The position numbers and the translations under genes are program-made. Positions 15,842 to 23,857 of a stretch of 64,000 nucleotides of DNA are shown piece by piece. The number at the start of each line of letters is the position of its first letter. Within the stretch, counting starts at the first letter, position 1. The stretch is from Acidobacteriota bacterium (GTDB lineage: Bacteria > Acidobacteriota > UBA6911 > JACQSX01), in NCBI GenBank assembly GCA_016211105.1, contig JACQSX010000016.1, positions 62,001-126,000 of the forward strand, read 5' to 3'. The notes beneath the pieces are model-generated. The model was given only the letters and a program-made list of their open reading frames with translations, made no database searches and was not told the DNA's origin.

Positions 15842-17374
15842 TCATTCCCTCAAAGTGAGCGCGCGGGCGATATCGAGCCGGTACGACGGGTGTGTTCGCA
15901 TTCCGGTGATTTTGATGGGCAGGACCGTTCCTGCCCCTTTCTTCCTGAAAAGAGGATCGATGGCCTTGAGGAGAAATGACTTGATGCCAGTGGTTGTCTG
16001 AGACAGTCTTGCCCGGAGGCGCAGGGTTCCCCGAAAATCGAGCTCTTCGCTGTTAAGATCATACGTCCCGTTAAGGTATACGAGAACCCCTGCGGCGCCA
16101 AAGGACAGGTCGGAGAATGTCATAACGCTATTTTGCAAGAGAAATCTTCCCTTGAGGTTGGAAACCACACGGTCTGACCCGCCGTCTTTTGGTTTGCCTC
16201 TACCGCGGCGACTCAAAGTCTCCACTTTCTTCTGCACATTCGCGCTGGTAAACCGAGCCGCCGCAATCCCGAACTCACCGTTTAGCTTCAACTTATCAAC
16301 GATGTCTCGCTTTCCGGGAGGGAGTTCAAATCTTGTCCTGAGGCTGACAACGCCAGTCATCGGCGGTGTGTCTGACTTGACTGCGAGCTGAAGCAAATCC
16401 TCCAATCTGGCTTCGGACAGGCTCACATCCAGTGAGATGGTCTTGCCCTTCACGCCGGCGGTTCCCGTTACGACGCCCTGAGCGAGGACGGAAGAACGGA
16501 GAAACTCCGCGTTGACGGGTTGCAGAAGAGTATCACCGTCCGTGCCATCCACGATGGCGTTGAACCGCGTCTTCAAGTGTACAGGTTTGCCACTGATTCT
16601 CACGGCGAAGTTCGGCGTATCGGTGGCGCCGCGCACTTCGATGCGCTCAAGAACGCCCCTGTAGTTCCCAGCCGACGACAGGATTCCCCGAATGCCGGAG
16701 AAGACGGAGAGGTCGGCGTTGTGAAACTGGTAGCTGCCGGAGACAGGGGTCTGTCTTGGCTCGTCGCTCTGCCAGGGACCAAACTCTCCAGTTGACTGGA
16801 TTAGACCGGGTGGCTTTGGATTGGTTAGTGTGGCCCAAAACAACATGGGCCGGCCTAACCCAACGGAGCGCAACGTGAGCCGATAGATTTCAAATGTGAG
16901 CGGCTGCTTGCCGGCCTTCTTGGGCAAGATGACCAGCAGTGTCCCGTCCGCAATGATCTCATCGATCGAAAAGGGAAAGCTTCTCGGCTTCGTTCGTTTG
17001 GCATAATCCTTATTTTGGTTGTTCCGGCGAGGCGGAACGTGAATCTGGAGACCTTCAAGATGCACTCTCCTCACATGATTGGAGGTGCGCAACAGGTCGA
17101 CGAGTCGCGCGTCGATGGTGAAGTTTTTGATCGAGATCAGGGGAGGCACATCTCTGCGGCCTTTGTGGCGGAACACCAAATCTTCGCCCCGGATCCTAAA
17201 CTGAGGAAACAGGGATACACGAATGCGATTGAGCTCGACTTCGCTTTCGAATCGTTGCTGCAATGCCTTGATGATACGCTCTTGCAGGATCGGAGTGAGA
17301 CGCGCAGTAATTCCGGTAAGGAAAAGCGCCCCTGCTAGAAGCGCCACTCCGGTAACCATTAGCCATTTTGGCAT
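15842..17374 (-). CDS. AsmA-like envelope protein
   Basis: The 510-residue protein has one N-terminal signal-anchor (about 6-24) and a long beta-rich periplasmic part. The part directly after the anchor (QRFESEVELNRIRVSLFPQFRIRGEDLVF) is typical for AsmA/DUF748-type proteins. Family members are elongated beta-structures involved in lipid transport between membranes or outer-membrane assembly. The C-terminal section (GVLVYLNGTYDLNSEELDF) matches the AsmA C-terminal pattern. This supports a double-membrane cell. Confidence 0.75.
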   Translation of the reverse strand: MPKWLMVTGVALLAGALFLTGITARLTPILQERIIKALQQRFESEVELNRIRVSLFPQFRIRGEDLVFRHKGRRDVPPLISIKNFTIDARLVDLLRTSNHVRRVHLEGLQIHVPPRRNNQNKDYAKRTKPRSFPFSIDEIIADGTLLVILPKKAGKQPLTFEIYRLTLRSVGLGRPMLFWATLTNPKPPGLIQSTGEFGPWQSDEPRQTPVSGSYQFHNADLSVFSGIRGILSSAGNYRGVLERIEVRGATDTPNFAVRISGKPVHLKTRFNAIVDGTDGDTLLQPVNAEFLRSSVLAQGVVTGTAGVKGKTISLDVSLSEARLEDLLQLAVKSDTPPMTGVVSLRTRFELPPGKRDIVDKLKLNGEFGIAAARFTSANVQKKVETLSRRGRGKPKDGGSDRVVSNLKGRFLLQNSVMTFSDLSFGAAGVLVYLNGTYDLNSEELDFRGTLRLRARLSQTTTGIKSFLLKAIDPLFRKKGAGTVLPIKITGMRTHPSYRLDIARALTLRE

Positions 17375-17476
17375 TCAAAGGCCCTTGTTTGTATTCTGTT
17401 ATTGAACTGCAAATCCAAATTGATGCGGCTACCTGGCGCGCCAAAGCTCGAGTTTGAAAGTCCCCTTCTTGCAAGG

Positions 17477-17620
17477 CTACCGGATGACGCCCATTCCCAA
17501 TAACCCGTGCAGGATCAACCAAATTGCTATGAAGTAATTCAGGAAGCGCGGAAAGATGAGAATCAGTAATCCGAATACCACCGACAAAATTGGGCTCAGG
17601 GACGCTGCAGCAATAATCAT
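17477..17620 (-). CDS. DUF3096-like small hydrophobic protein
   Basis: The 47-residue reading starts at ATG 17620 behind AGGAGG with 6-nt spacing. It contains SPILSVVFGLLILIFPR and FLNYFIAIWLILHGLLG, the two short helices with a central PR.LNY typical of DUF3096. The function is unknown; homologues are often found in stress-related clusters. It lies 147 bp downstream of the SYLF gene on the same strand, separated by a palindromic repeat, and may be the end of that operon. Confidence 0.7.
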   Translation of the reverse strand: MIIAAASLSPILSVVFGLLILIFPRFLNYFIAIWLILHGLLGMGVIR

Positions 17621-17703
17621 AAATCGCCTCCTGTGGACAGCACGGTTCATCGCAGACCGCGAGTCAGAAGTTGTGAAAAAATTACAAAGAGTCTCGTCGA
17701 TTG

Positions 17704-17733
17704 GTAGAGACGCCCCACTGTGGGCGTCTCTAC
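17704..17733. repeat. Dispersed palindromic repeat (GTAGAGACGC family), copy 3
   Basis: A 12-bp stem (GTAGAGACGCCC and complement) surrounds a 6-nt loop. It lies between the SYLF gene and the DUF3096-like gene on the minus strand, and so could attenuate or stabilise the transcript between them. Confidence 0.7.
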
Positions 17734-17767
17734 ACCATCGTCGATCACGTCACTTGGGGTAACTACT

Positions 17768-18517
17768 CTAGGCAGTCCTGCGAGGAGCGTATCGGTTCAA
17801 TGCCGCGACAAACGGCTTCACAACCGGACTAATGTGAACTCTGTTGTCCAGGATGTCCTTGCCCGTGACGCCTTTGCCATACACCGCATGGTTTGCGTCA
17901 TCGTCAATGGTCAAAACCGCCCCGTCCAGCGCTATGCCTGCAAATAATCCCTTACTACGGGAGTAAGCATAGATGGCCGATTTAAGGGAGCCACTCACGC
18001 CGGCTTCCGCCGACCTGCCTATCGGGCCGGCGGTCACGGAGGCATCCGCACCTAGTTTTAACCGGTCACCGAAGAGTTGCTTCAGACTGATTTCGTCGGT
18101 GAACACCAACACCAGATCGGTTGCCGTCACCCCGATTTGGAATCCCATGCTGGCGCCTCCGATATTAATAAAAGCGGGCGTTGCCCATTCGAGGTCGCTG
18201 AGCCGCTTCGCTATCAAGCCCTTCCCAAAACGGCCGCCGACTCCGAATGCTCCCTTTATTACGTGGGGAATCACGGCAACGGCGTGCGCGCGATCAAGTA
18301 ACTCCTTGGGAATGCCGTTGTCCGGAGCGTTTAGAATGTCCGTCAAAACATTAGCCGCATTGCTGGCTCGCTCCGCTTCGTCTTTGGTATTTGCGGCCAC
18401 CTGAAGCCCAACTGAGACCATCAGAATCGTTGCGGTGATGGCAAGTTTCCTAGTCACCAAGAGCCTATGGCGAACATCGCCGATTAACGTTTTGAATCCC
18501 TGGTAGAAATTGCCCAT
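17768..18517 (-). CDS. SYLF (YSC84-type) lipid-binding domain protein, secreted
   Basis: The 249-residue protein has an N-terminal basic/hydrophobic signal (about 20-42). The SYLF domain (about 60-230) shows AVAVIPHVIKGAFGVGGRFGKG, PAFINIGGASMGFQIG and ATDLVLVF. SYLF domains bind phosphoinositides or other lipids in eukaryotes; bacterial forms are exported and probably envelope-associated. AAGGAGG precedes the ATG. Its start overlaps the end of the small membrane protein upstream by 34 bp; both follow the stress-type promoter at 18827-18881. Confidence 0.88.
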   Translation of the reverse strand: MGNFYQGFKTLIGDVRHRLLVTRKLAITATILMVSVGLQVAANTKDEAERASNAANVLTDILNAPDNGIPKELLDRAHAVAVIPHVIKGAFGVGGRFGKGLIAKRLSDLEWATPAFINIGGASMGFQIGVTATDLVLVFTDEISLKQLFGDRLKLGADASVTAGPIGRSAEAGVSGSLKSAIYAYSRSKGLFAGIALDGAVLTIDDDANHAVYGKGVTGKDILDNRVHISPVVKPFVAALNRYAPRRTA

Positions 18518-18789
18518 GAAATCCTCCTTTTCATTATCGGTGCATACAATTTAGAGAACTGCAAAAATCCCCGCTTTGGGGCGCCCTTCACAAAAGGATT
18601 CCGGTAGGAAACCGGTCGGGAGTGTGCCTCGATAGCGACCTTGGACTTGCGAGCAATCCAGGTCAATAATCCAGCCACTGCCAGAAGCAAGAAGAAGGGA
18701 GAAGCTCCGGCAAAAACCAGAAACAGAATTCCACATGCGTCGTAAAGAAAAGGTACCCCTATTTCTAGAAAGTGGTGTAATGAGCTCAT
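18484..18789 (-). CDS. Small membrane protein, paralogue of the protein at 4106-4327
   Basis: The 101-residue protein's first ~50 residues match the 73-residue protein at 4106-4327 (GILFLVFAG, LLAVAGLLTWIARK). The C-terminal half (about 55-101) is longer, basic and not shared. One or two membrane helices span about 19-45. No known family. A CGGAG lies 3 nt before the ATG. It begins ~31 nt after the predicted start of the stress-type promoter and overlaps the SYLF gene, so both are probably made together under stress. The extreme C-terminus could be shorter than shown if the overlap is not real. Confidence 0.6.
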   Translation of the reverse strand: MSSLHHFLEIGVPFLYDACGILFLVFAGASPFFLLLAVAGLLTWIARKSKVAIEAHSRPVSYRNPFVKGAPKRGFLQFSKLYAPIMKRRISWAISTRDSKR

Positions 18790-18826
18790 CGGCTCCGTCG
18801 TCTACGGCATTCTCTCCTTCTGAGGT

Positions 18827-18881
18827 ACTGTGCGCTCTTCCCGAAATGACCGCAATTCCGTGGATCCACTAGGGAGTCCTA
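18827..18881 (-). promoter_or_regulatory. Stress-type promoter of the small-membrane-protein/SYLF operon
   Basis: On the minus strand: palindrome TAGGACTCCCTA (18881-18870), 14 nt, -35 TTGCGG (18855-18850), 17-nt spacer, -10 CACAGT (18832-18827), predicted start near 18820. The 14-nt linker GTGGATCCACGGAA resembles the linker at 41.8 kb. Confidence 0.7.
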
Positions 18882-18947
18882 AGGTATTACCGCGGACAGG
18901 TAGCCTGTCCCCAAGTCTTATGTTCCACGGACTTCGCTTCCAGGAGA

Positions 18948-20006
18948 CTAAGCCTTTTTGGCAATTCCAGACTCGTACCGGTTCGGATGCATATAAGGCG
19001 CAATTCCAGCTTCGCGAAAACGTCGCAGGACGCGCTTGCACAGCTCATGCTCTACCAGGTACGGATCCACGACTTCCTCTGCCTGGCAAATCAGCATGAA
19101 GTTCAGAGATGCGTTGTTGAAACTAGGGATGAAACGGACAAAGGGCTCCGGCCGGGCAAGCAGGCCTGGGATATGACGAGCCCCTTTTCTTGCCTCGTCG
19201 AGCAGGATTTGTTCCACCATATCCGGATCGGCGTCATGATTGACGGCAATGGGGATCGATAGTGACATGCGCTTCTCAGGGAGATGGTAGTTGGTCACGA
19301 TGGCCTGTCCCAGTTTGGCGTTGGGAATGATAATCAGGTGATTCTGCAACGCGCGGATCATCGTGCTTCGCCAGCCGATGTCGGAAACATTGCCGGCTTC
19401 GCCGCTGCTGAGCTTGATGTAGTCACCCACGCGAATCTGGCCGGCAAGGCTCAGGTAAAAGCCGGCAAACAGATTCGTTAGCGTGTCCTGTAGCGCCAGA
19501 GCCACAGCCAGACCCCCGACTCCCAGCGCCGTCAGGATCGGGGTCACGGAAATACCGAATGCGTTGAGAATGATCAGGATCCCGACGATGGAGATCGTGA
19601 GGGTCACCAGATTTTCAATGACGCTGGCAATCGGCAGTTGTCCCTGCAACTTTCTCTTATGATGATGGACCAAGCCTTTGGCAAGGCTCACGGCGACAAA
19701 CGTAAAAGAGAGAACCCACAGGATAAGCAAGACTTTTCCAACCAGCAGCACAATTCGCGAGGGAAGTGCCGAAGACTCTACTGCCAGATACAAGGCCAGG
19801 ATCATGATCCAGATGGTGAACGGCTTGTCAACCGCCCGGATCAAAAAATCTTCGGTTCGGAATTTTGTTCGATCACTCCAGCGGTATAGATGTCGAAAAA
19901 GACGGGCCTTGGCGATCATGCCCACGATGAATCCCCCCACCAACACCACGCACGGAACTACCAGTTGTGACCATTCATTCAGGAAGAAATTCTTGATCGT
20001 ATCCAT
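18948..20006 (-). CDS. MscS-family mechanosensitive channel
   Basis: The 352-residue inner-membrane protein has four to five N-terminal helices (about 15-175) and then the MscS core: GVGGLAVALALQDTLTNLFAGFYL (pore helix with G/A pattern), IRVGDYIKL and a C-terminal beta/alpha vestibule to about residue 345. MscS channels release solutes on hypo-osmotic shock. It lies 59 bp after the Fe-permease-like gene on the same strand, so both can be read from the promoter at 20583-20638. Pairing an osmotic valve with trehalose synthesis under the same promoter type is coherent. Confidence 0.92.
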   Translation of the reverse strand: MDTIKNFFLNEWSQLVVPCVVLVGGFIVGMIAKARLFRHLYRWSDRTKFRTEDFLIRAVDKPFTIWIMILALYLAVESSALPSRIVLLVGKVLLILWVLSFTFVAVSLAKGLVHHHKRKLQGQLPIASVIENLVTLTISIVGILIILNAFGISVTPILTALGVGGLAVALALQDTLTNLFAGFYLSLAGQIRVGDYIKLSSGEAGNVSDIGWRSTMIRALQNHLIIIPNAKLGQAIVTNYHLPEKRMSLSIPIAVNHDADPDMVEQILLDEARKGARHIPGLLARPEPFVRFIPSFNNASLNFMLICQAEEVVDPYLVEHELCKRVLRRFREAGIAPYMHPNRYESGIAKKA

Positions 20007-20065
20007 AAACCCTGTTAGCGCTCTAATTTCCGATGAGCCTCAGATTGCAAGGTTGCAGCTCTGGT

Positions 20066-20521
20066 TTAGCGATCAGGATTGAGTTCCACCGCTCCTGTAT
20101 CCGACCACCCCTCTCGGAGCGCCGCTCGCGCTTGTTGCGCAAGCTTCTCGTAACGATGCCGGATGCGGTCCAGATCCTTCTCCGTTAGCTCTTCCAGATC
20201 CAGGAGCGCGTTGTGCGCTCCCTCCATGGCTCGGATCACCTCGTCCAATTTGATGTGCATTGCCTCGGCATCCCGGTTCTGCGTGTTCTGGATTAGAAAC
20301 ACAACGAGAAAAGTCACAATGGTGGTGGCTGTGTTGATCACCAGTTGCCATGTGTCGCTGTAGTGGAAGATGGAACCCGTCGCTGCCCAGGCGATGATGG
20401 CAAAAAGGGAAATGGTAAATGACAGGGGATGTCCCACTAGGTGTGCAACTGAACTTGCAAAGCGGGAAAACAGCATCTTGCGATACCAGATCTTACGATC
20501 CGCGGTCTTTTTCCTGCTCAT
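20066..20521 (-). CDS. Low-affinity iron permease family membrane protein
   Basis: From ATG 20521 the protein has 151 residues: two membrane helices (about 32-50 and 58-80, HPLSFTISLFAIIAWAATG and TIVTFLVVFLIQNTQNRDAEAMHIKLDE) and a helical tail. QNTQNRD..A.H.KLDE is the signature of the low-affinity Fe/Cu permease-like family (PF04120). Transport by the bacterial members is not established. An in-frame ATG at 20578 exists but lies at the predicted transcription start of the stress-type promoter, so 20521 is the better start. Confidence 0.82.
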   Translation of the reverse strand: MSRKKTADRKIWYRKMLFSRFASSVAHLVGHPLSFTISLFAIIAWAATGSIFHYSDTWQLVINTATTIVTFLVVFLIQNTQNRDAEAMHIKLDEVIRAMEGAHNALLDLEELTEKDLDRIRHRYEKLAQQARAALREGWSDTGAVELNPDR

Positions 20522-20582
20522 CTCTGTCTTAAATTCAGTGGCGGCGGGGATGCTTTGTCCCGTCTGGGAATGTCCCACTGGA

Positions 20583-20638
20583 ACTGTGCGCTGGTTAGGA
20601 CCATGCGTGCAATACGGAGAAAACCTTAGAGGTTCTTA
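20583..20638 (-). promoter_or_regulatory. Stress-type promoter of the Fe-permease-like/MscS genes
   Basis: On the minus strand: palindrome TAAGAACCTCTA (20638-20627), 14 nt, -35 TTGCAC (20612-20607), 18-nt spacer, -10 CACAGT (20588-20583), predicted start near 20576. The 14-nt linker AGGTTTTCTCCGTA matches those at 14.97 and 41.8 kb (reverse). In the plus direction a CAAGCT sits at the expected -10 distance for the LPXTG gene, but it is too weak to call. Confidence 0.7.
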
Positions 20639-20754
20639 AGAGAACGCTCCTAAGAAATCCTCACGCAACAAAATCCAAGCTCTACCGGATTGCTGGTGCG
20701 CCTGGAGCGGTGTTGACTGGTCAATGAACCTGATTGGTGAAAGGAGAATAACAC

Positions 20755-21507
20755 ATGAGAGGTTTCAAATTGGCATTGGTAATCTGTTTAGGTCTACTTG
20801 GGGCAATGACGTTGCCAACCGCCCGAGCCAGTGAAAGAGACAAAAAGACAATTGTAACTTTCAACGAAGCGGTGGAGGTTCCCGGCGCTGTACTGCCCGC
20901 TGGTACCTATGTCTTTAGACTGCTGGATTCGGTTTCCGACCGCAGCACGGTTCAAATCTTCAATGAAGATGAGACCCACCTTTATGCAACGCTGCACACG
21001 AATCCTGCTTATCGCTTCCAACCACCAGACAGCGCGGAATTCGTATTGCGGCCCGGGCACTCACCTGATGCGATCCGAACGTGGTTTTATCCGGGGAATT
21101 CCTATGGTTGGGAATTTGTGTATCCCAAGCGACAGGCTATGGAGTTGGCCCAGTTGACCGAGCGCGCTTCCGGCGCCGACTCGGCGATATTGGATGCTGT
21201 CTCGGAAGGCTGGCCCATAGCGGAGATGGGGAAAGCACCGGTTGAGCCTTCAGAGAAAGAAGTTGCGGTTGCTGAGGCCCCGAAAACGGAGCCATCGACA
21301 GCAAGCTCACCGGCTTCCGAGCCAGCCGCCGCGCAGTCGCCGACAGCCAGCCCATCGGTCTCAGAGGCAGCTACACCTGCACAAAGTGCGACAGAGATGG
21401 AGGAACTGCCGAAAACCGGGAGCTCGTTACCTTTGGTTGCACTCGTTGGTTTTCTGGCTCTGGTTGCAGGCCTTGGACTCCGAATCACGGCCGGACGATG
21501 GGCTTAG
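20755..21507 (+). CDS. Secreted LPXTG-anchored surface protein
   Basis: The 250-residue protein carries a signal peptide (about 1-25, ARAS). A globular ~120-residue domain follows with VPGAVLPAGTYVFRL, a pattern common in acidobacterial secreted proteins. Next comes a Pro/Ser/Ala/Glu-rich stalk (about 160-215) and a sorting signal LPKTGSSLP (about 220) with a hydrophobic helix and a short Arg-containing tail. The class D-like sortase gene starts 37 bp downstream, so this is its likely substrate. LPXTG sorting in a diderm cell is uncommon, and the acceptor molecule is unknown. AAGGAG lies upstream of the ATG. Confidence 0.85.
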   Translation: MRGFKLALVICLGLLGAMTLPTARASERDKKTIVTFNEAVEVPGAVLPAGTYVFRLLDSVSDRSTVQIFNEDETHLYATLHTNPAYRFQPPDSAEFVLRPGHSPDAIRTWFYPGNSYGWEFVYPKRQAMELAQLTERASGADSAILDAVSEGWPIAEMGKAPVEPSEKEVAVAEAPKTEPSTASSPASEPAAAQSPTASPSVSEAATPAQSATEMEELPKTGSSLPLVALVGFLALVAGLGLRITAGRWA

Positions 21508-21543
21508 CATGAGTCAAGACCATCCATGAGTGTGGAGAGTCCA

Positions 21544-22248
21544 ATGAAATCGTTCCTAAAGTCGAGCGGGAATCTTCTGTTGTTGATCGGTTTCCTGGCT
21601 CTGGCTTGGAGTGCGATGATTCTGCTGAGAGCCCACTTTTATCAGAAGTGGGCTCTCAGCTATTTGAACCAGAGCGCCCAATTGGCCACCGAAATCCAGC
21701 GGCCGGTCATGCCACCGGCCAGTGACGGCGCCCTGATCGGACGGATCGATATTCCGCGAATCGGAGTCACCGCCATCGTACTGGAAGGCGCTAACGCAGC
21801 CATTCTGCGCCGGGCCGTCGGCCATATCTCGGGCACTGCATTGCCTGGTCAACCCGGGAATGTGGCGATCGCCGGTCACCGTGACACGTTCTTTCGGCCG
21901 CTGCGGGATATCAGAACGAATGATGAGATCGCTCTGACGACGCCGGATGGGTCCTATCATTATCGCGTCGAATCTACACGCGTAGTCGAACCGGATGAAA
22001 CTGTCGTTCTTCAAGCTTCCCTTGAGCCCATTTTGACATTGGTCACCTGTTATCCCTTCTATTTTGTGGGTCCGGCTTCGCAGAGATTCATTGTGCGTGC
22101 AAGCAGGCTTGCTGATGGAGGCACGTTGCCGCCAGCAGCTTTGAAGAGCCACTGGAGGATCTATGAATCGAAACAAAATCGCGCTTGGAATAGTAGCCTT
22201 TGGAATGCTTTTGGGTTCCTTCATCATCCCGGAGGCGGGACAAGATAG
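21544..22248 (+). CDS. srtD: Class D-like sortase
   Basis: The protein has 234 residues from ATG 21544 (GGAG upstream; an in-frame ATG at 21526 is possible). An N-terminal membrane anchor (about 10-28) precedes the sortase fold. The catalytic set is visible: His in AGHRDTFFRPL, Cys in LTLVTCYPF and a later Arg in QRFIVRASR. The TLVTCYPF form fits class D. It cleaves LPXTG signals between Thr and Gly and joins the protein to an amine acceptor. The C-terminal ~30 residues overlap the next gene by 86 bp and may be a non-essential extension. The specific symbol is tentative. Confidence 0.85.
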   Translation: MKSFLKSSGNLLLLIGFLALAWSAMILLRAHFYQKWALSYLNQSAQLATEIQRPVMPPASDGALIGRIDIPRIGVTAIVLEGANAAILRRAVGHISGTALPGQPGNVAIAGHRDTFFRPLRDIRTNDEIALTTPDGSYHYRVESTRVVEPDETVVLQASLEPILTLVTCYPFYFVGPASQRFIVRASRLADGGTLPPAALKSHWRIYESKQNRAWNSSLWNAFGFLHHPGGGTR

Positions 22249-22735
22249 GCCGAAATTCAGCAGGCAGTCGCGTAAGCAAGTCAGCGAAGCCCGTCTGATG
22301 GAAGAAGTACGCCACCAGCTTGTTATGCTTTCGTGGTATGGGGTGTTTGACAATCTGGAGTACTCCGTGCGGGGAGACACCGTCATCCTTTCCGGACAGG
22401 TGACCCGTCCCACTCTGAAATCCGATGCCGAAGCGCAGGTCAAGAAGCTGGAAGAGGTGGGAAAGGTCATCAACAACATCGAGGTACTGCCCCTGTCCCC
22501 CAACGACGATCGTATCCGCATCGCGGTGTATCGGGCCATCTTTGGCTCAGCCGGTCTGGACAGATATGCCATGCTGGCCGTCCCGCCCATTCACATCGTT
22601 GTCCGGAACGGCCATGTGACTCTGACCGGCGTGGTCAGTAGAAATGCAGACAAGTACGAAGCGGAAATTCGGGCAAAAGGGGTTTCTGGTGTTTTTAGCG
22701 TAACGAATCAACTGCGGGTGGAACAGGGAGAGTAG
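22163..22735 (+). CDS. Secreted protein with two BON domains
   Basis: The 190-residue protein has a signal peptide (about 1-26). Two BON-like modules follow (about 45-110: VRGDTVILSGQVTRP; about 120-188: VRNGHVTLTGVVSR, then SVTNQLRV). BON domains bind phospholipid membranes and occur in OsmY-type stress proteins. A GGAGG lies just before the ATG, inside the sortase gene. It belongs to the LPXTG-sortase-BON-protease cluster, so an envelope-stress function is likely. Confidence 0.85.
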   Translation: MNRNKIALGIVAFGMLLGSFIIPEAGQDRPKFSRQSRKQVSEARLMEEVRHQLVMLSWYGVFDNLEYSVRGDTVILSGQVTRPTLKSDAEAQVKKLEEVGKVINNIEVLPLSPNDDRIRIAVYRAIFGSAGLDRYAMLAVPPIHIVVRNGHVTLTGVVSRNADKYEAEIRAKGVSGVFSVTNQLRVEQGE

Positions 22736-22765
22736 ATTCTGGAAATGCGGGGACAGGAGGGGGTT

Positions 22766-23491
22766 ATGAAATCTCAGACGAAGCTTCGATCGTTTTGCGC
22801 GTTGTTGGTTTGGCTGCTTGGAGTCTGGACTTCAAATGCCAGCTTGGGGCAGGGCTTGAAGAAGCCTGAAGCCCAACAAATCGCGAAGATTTTGAAAGAG
22901 GAACTAAGCGTACAGGAAACGGAAAAACTGAAAAGCGTTGAAAAAGCGCTGAAGACGTATACGCCCATTTATGTCGATACAGAAAACAGAATGAAGTTTG
23001 GATCGGGGGTCTTTGTCAGCGATCGACGAATCCTCACGGTGAGCCATTTGAGTATGCCCGGAGCGAGATATTATCTCGATGAAGATTTCGAAAATGAATT
23101 AGTTGTTGTCGCGGAAGACAAAGACTTGGACCTGATGCTCCTGGAAAGTAAGGCGGAACACAAGGATCATGCGGCGTTGGCAAAAGGTATATCCACTTTC
23201 CAGGAAATCTTTGCGATCGGCACGCCCCTTGGGATCGAGGCGGTCGTCGTTTTTGGTCGTATAGGTCAAATGGCGAAAGACGGAAAGAGTTTATTGCTTG
23301 ATTCCAGGGTAACAAGAGGTTTCTCCGGTGGCGGCGTGTACAACCAGCGGGGGGAACTTCTGGGCATTATTTCTATGGCTTGGGGGGACGAATTTGCTCG
23401 TTTCATGGTGGCAGTATCGGTTCAAGCTATCCAGGGTTTCTTAAACCAGGGAGAACAAGCCATGCATGTCAGTCAAGAGATTGAGTGGTGA
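22766..23491 (+). CDS. Exported trypsin-like serine protease
   Basis: The protein has 241 residues from ATG 22766 (GGAGGGGG upstream). A signal peptide (about 1-28) precedes a helical segment and the chymotrypsin-like fold. The triad is visible: His in RILTVSHLSM, Asp in DKDLDLMLLE and Ser in TRGFSGGGVYN. It lacks the PDZ domains of HtrA/DegP. It is probably a periplasmic or surface protease of the envelope-stress cluster. GFSGGG rather than GNSGGP is a modest variation and does not remove the nucleophile. Confidence 0.83.
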   Translation: MKSQTKLRSFCALLVWLLGVWTSNASLGQGLKKPEAQQIAKILKEELSVQETEKLKSVEKALKTYTPIYVDTENRMKFGSGVFVSDRRILTVSHLSMPGARYYLDEDFENELVVVAEDKDLDLMLLESKAEHKDHAALAKGISTFQEIFAIGTPLGIEAVVVFGRIGQMAKDGKSLLLDSRVTRGFSGGGVYNQRGELLGIISMAWGDEFARFMVAVSVQAIQGFLNQGEQAMHVSQEIEW

Positions 23492-23534
23492 GAGACATGT
23501 GCTTTCGACCAAGACGCAAAAGGGAGGACAAACC

Positions 23535-23690
23535 ATGACTGAAGTAAGCTGTGCTCATCAAGGCTGTCGTTGCAAAGTGGAACAAGGCAAAGGCGTTTCT
23601 AGAGGTGGAAAGACCTATTGCAGTGAATATTGCGCTGAACCAAGGACTGGTTCCGGCAAATGCACCTGTGGCCACCGTGATTGTTCCTGA
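23535..23690 (+). CDS. Bacterial metallothionein
   Basis: The 51-residue protein has ten Cys and two His: CAHQGCRCKVE near the start, YCSEYC in the middle and KCTCGHRDC at the end. This is the SmtA-type metallothionein pattern for binding Zn, Cd or Cu. GGGAGGA precedes the ATG at good spacing. A 23-codon in-frame extension upstream has no ribosome site. It closes the plus-strand envelope/stress cluster that starts at 20755. Confidence 0.88.
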   Translation: MTEVSCAHQGCRCKVEQGKGVSRGGKTYCSEYCAEPRTGSGKCTCGHRDCS

Positions 23691-23707
23691 CGCTCGGCGG
23701 CACCGGG

Positions 23708-23857
23708 TCAGCGCCGTTTAAAATATTGCACGGCTCGTTCATGCTTCGCGGCCGCTTCGCGCGTCTTGAACGTTCCAAGATTTTTTCGCTTTCCCGTTTT
23801 GGGATCTTTCTTGCGCGAGTACAGGCGGTATTGGCCGGATGTCAGTTTCCTGATCAC
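23708..23857 (-). CDS. Small basic protein coupled to the rhodanese gene
   Basis: The 49-residue protein starts with GTG at 23857, and the start overlaps the rhodanese stop as GTGA. The sequence is strongly basic (RLYSRKKDPKTGKRKNLGTF, AAAKHERAVQYFKRR). It resembles short uncharacterised soil-bacterial proteins, and the first half looks like a beta-hairpin nucleic-acid-binding fold. An AGGGAG lies upstream within the rhodanese gene. The function is unknown. The coupling is important because it implies ribosomes normally reach the distal rhodanese stop. Confidence 0.65.
   Translation of the reverse strand: MIRKLTSGQYRLYSRKKDPKTGKRKNLGTFKTREAAAKHERAVQYFKRR

Noticed and set aside
17767-17779. 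TAGGCAGTCCTG at the end of the SYLF gene
   Set aside because: It lies in coding sequence, has an incomplete right half and no promoter elements at the fixed distance.
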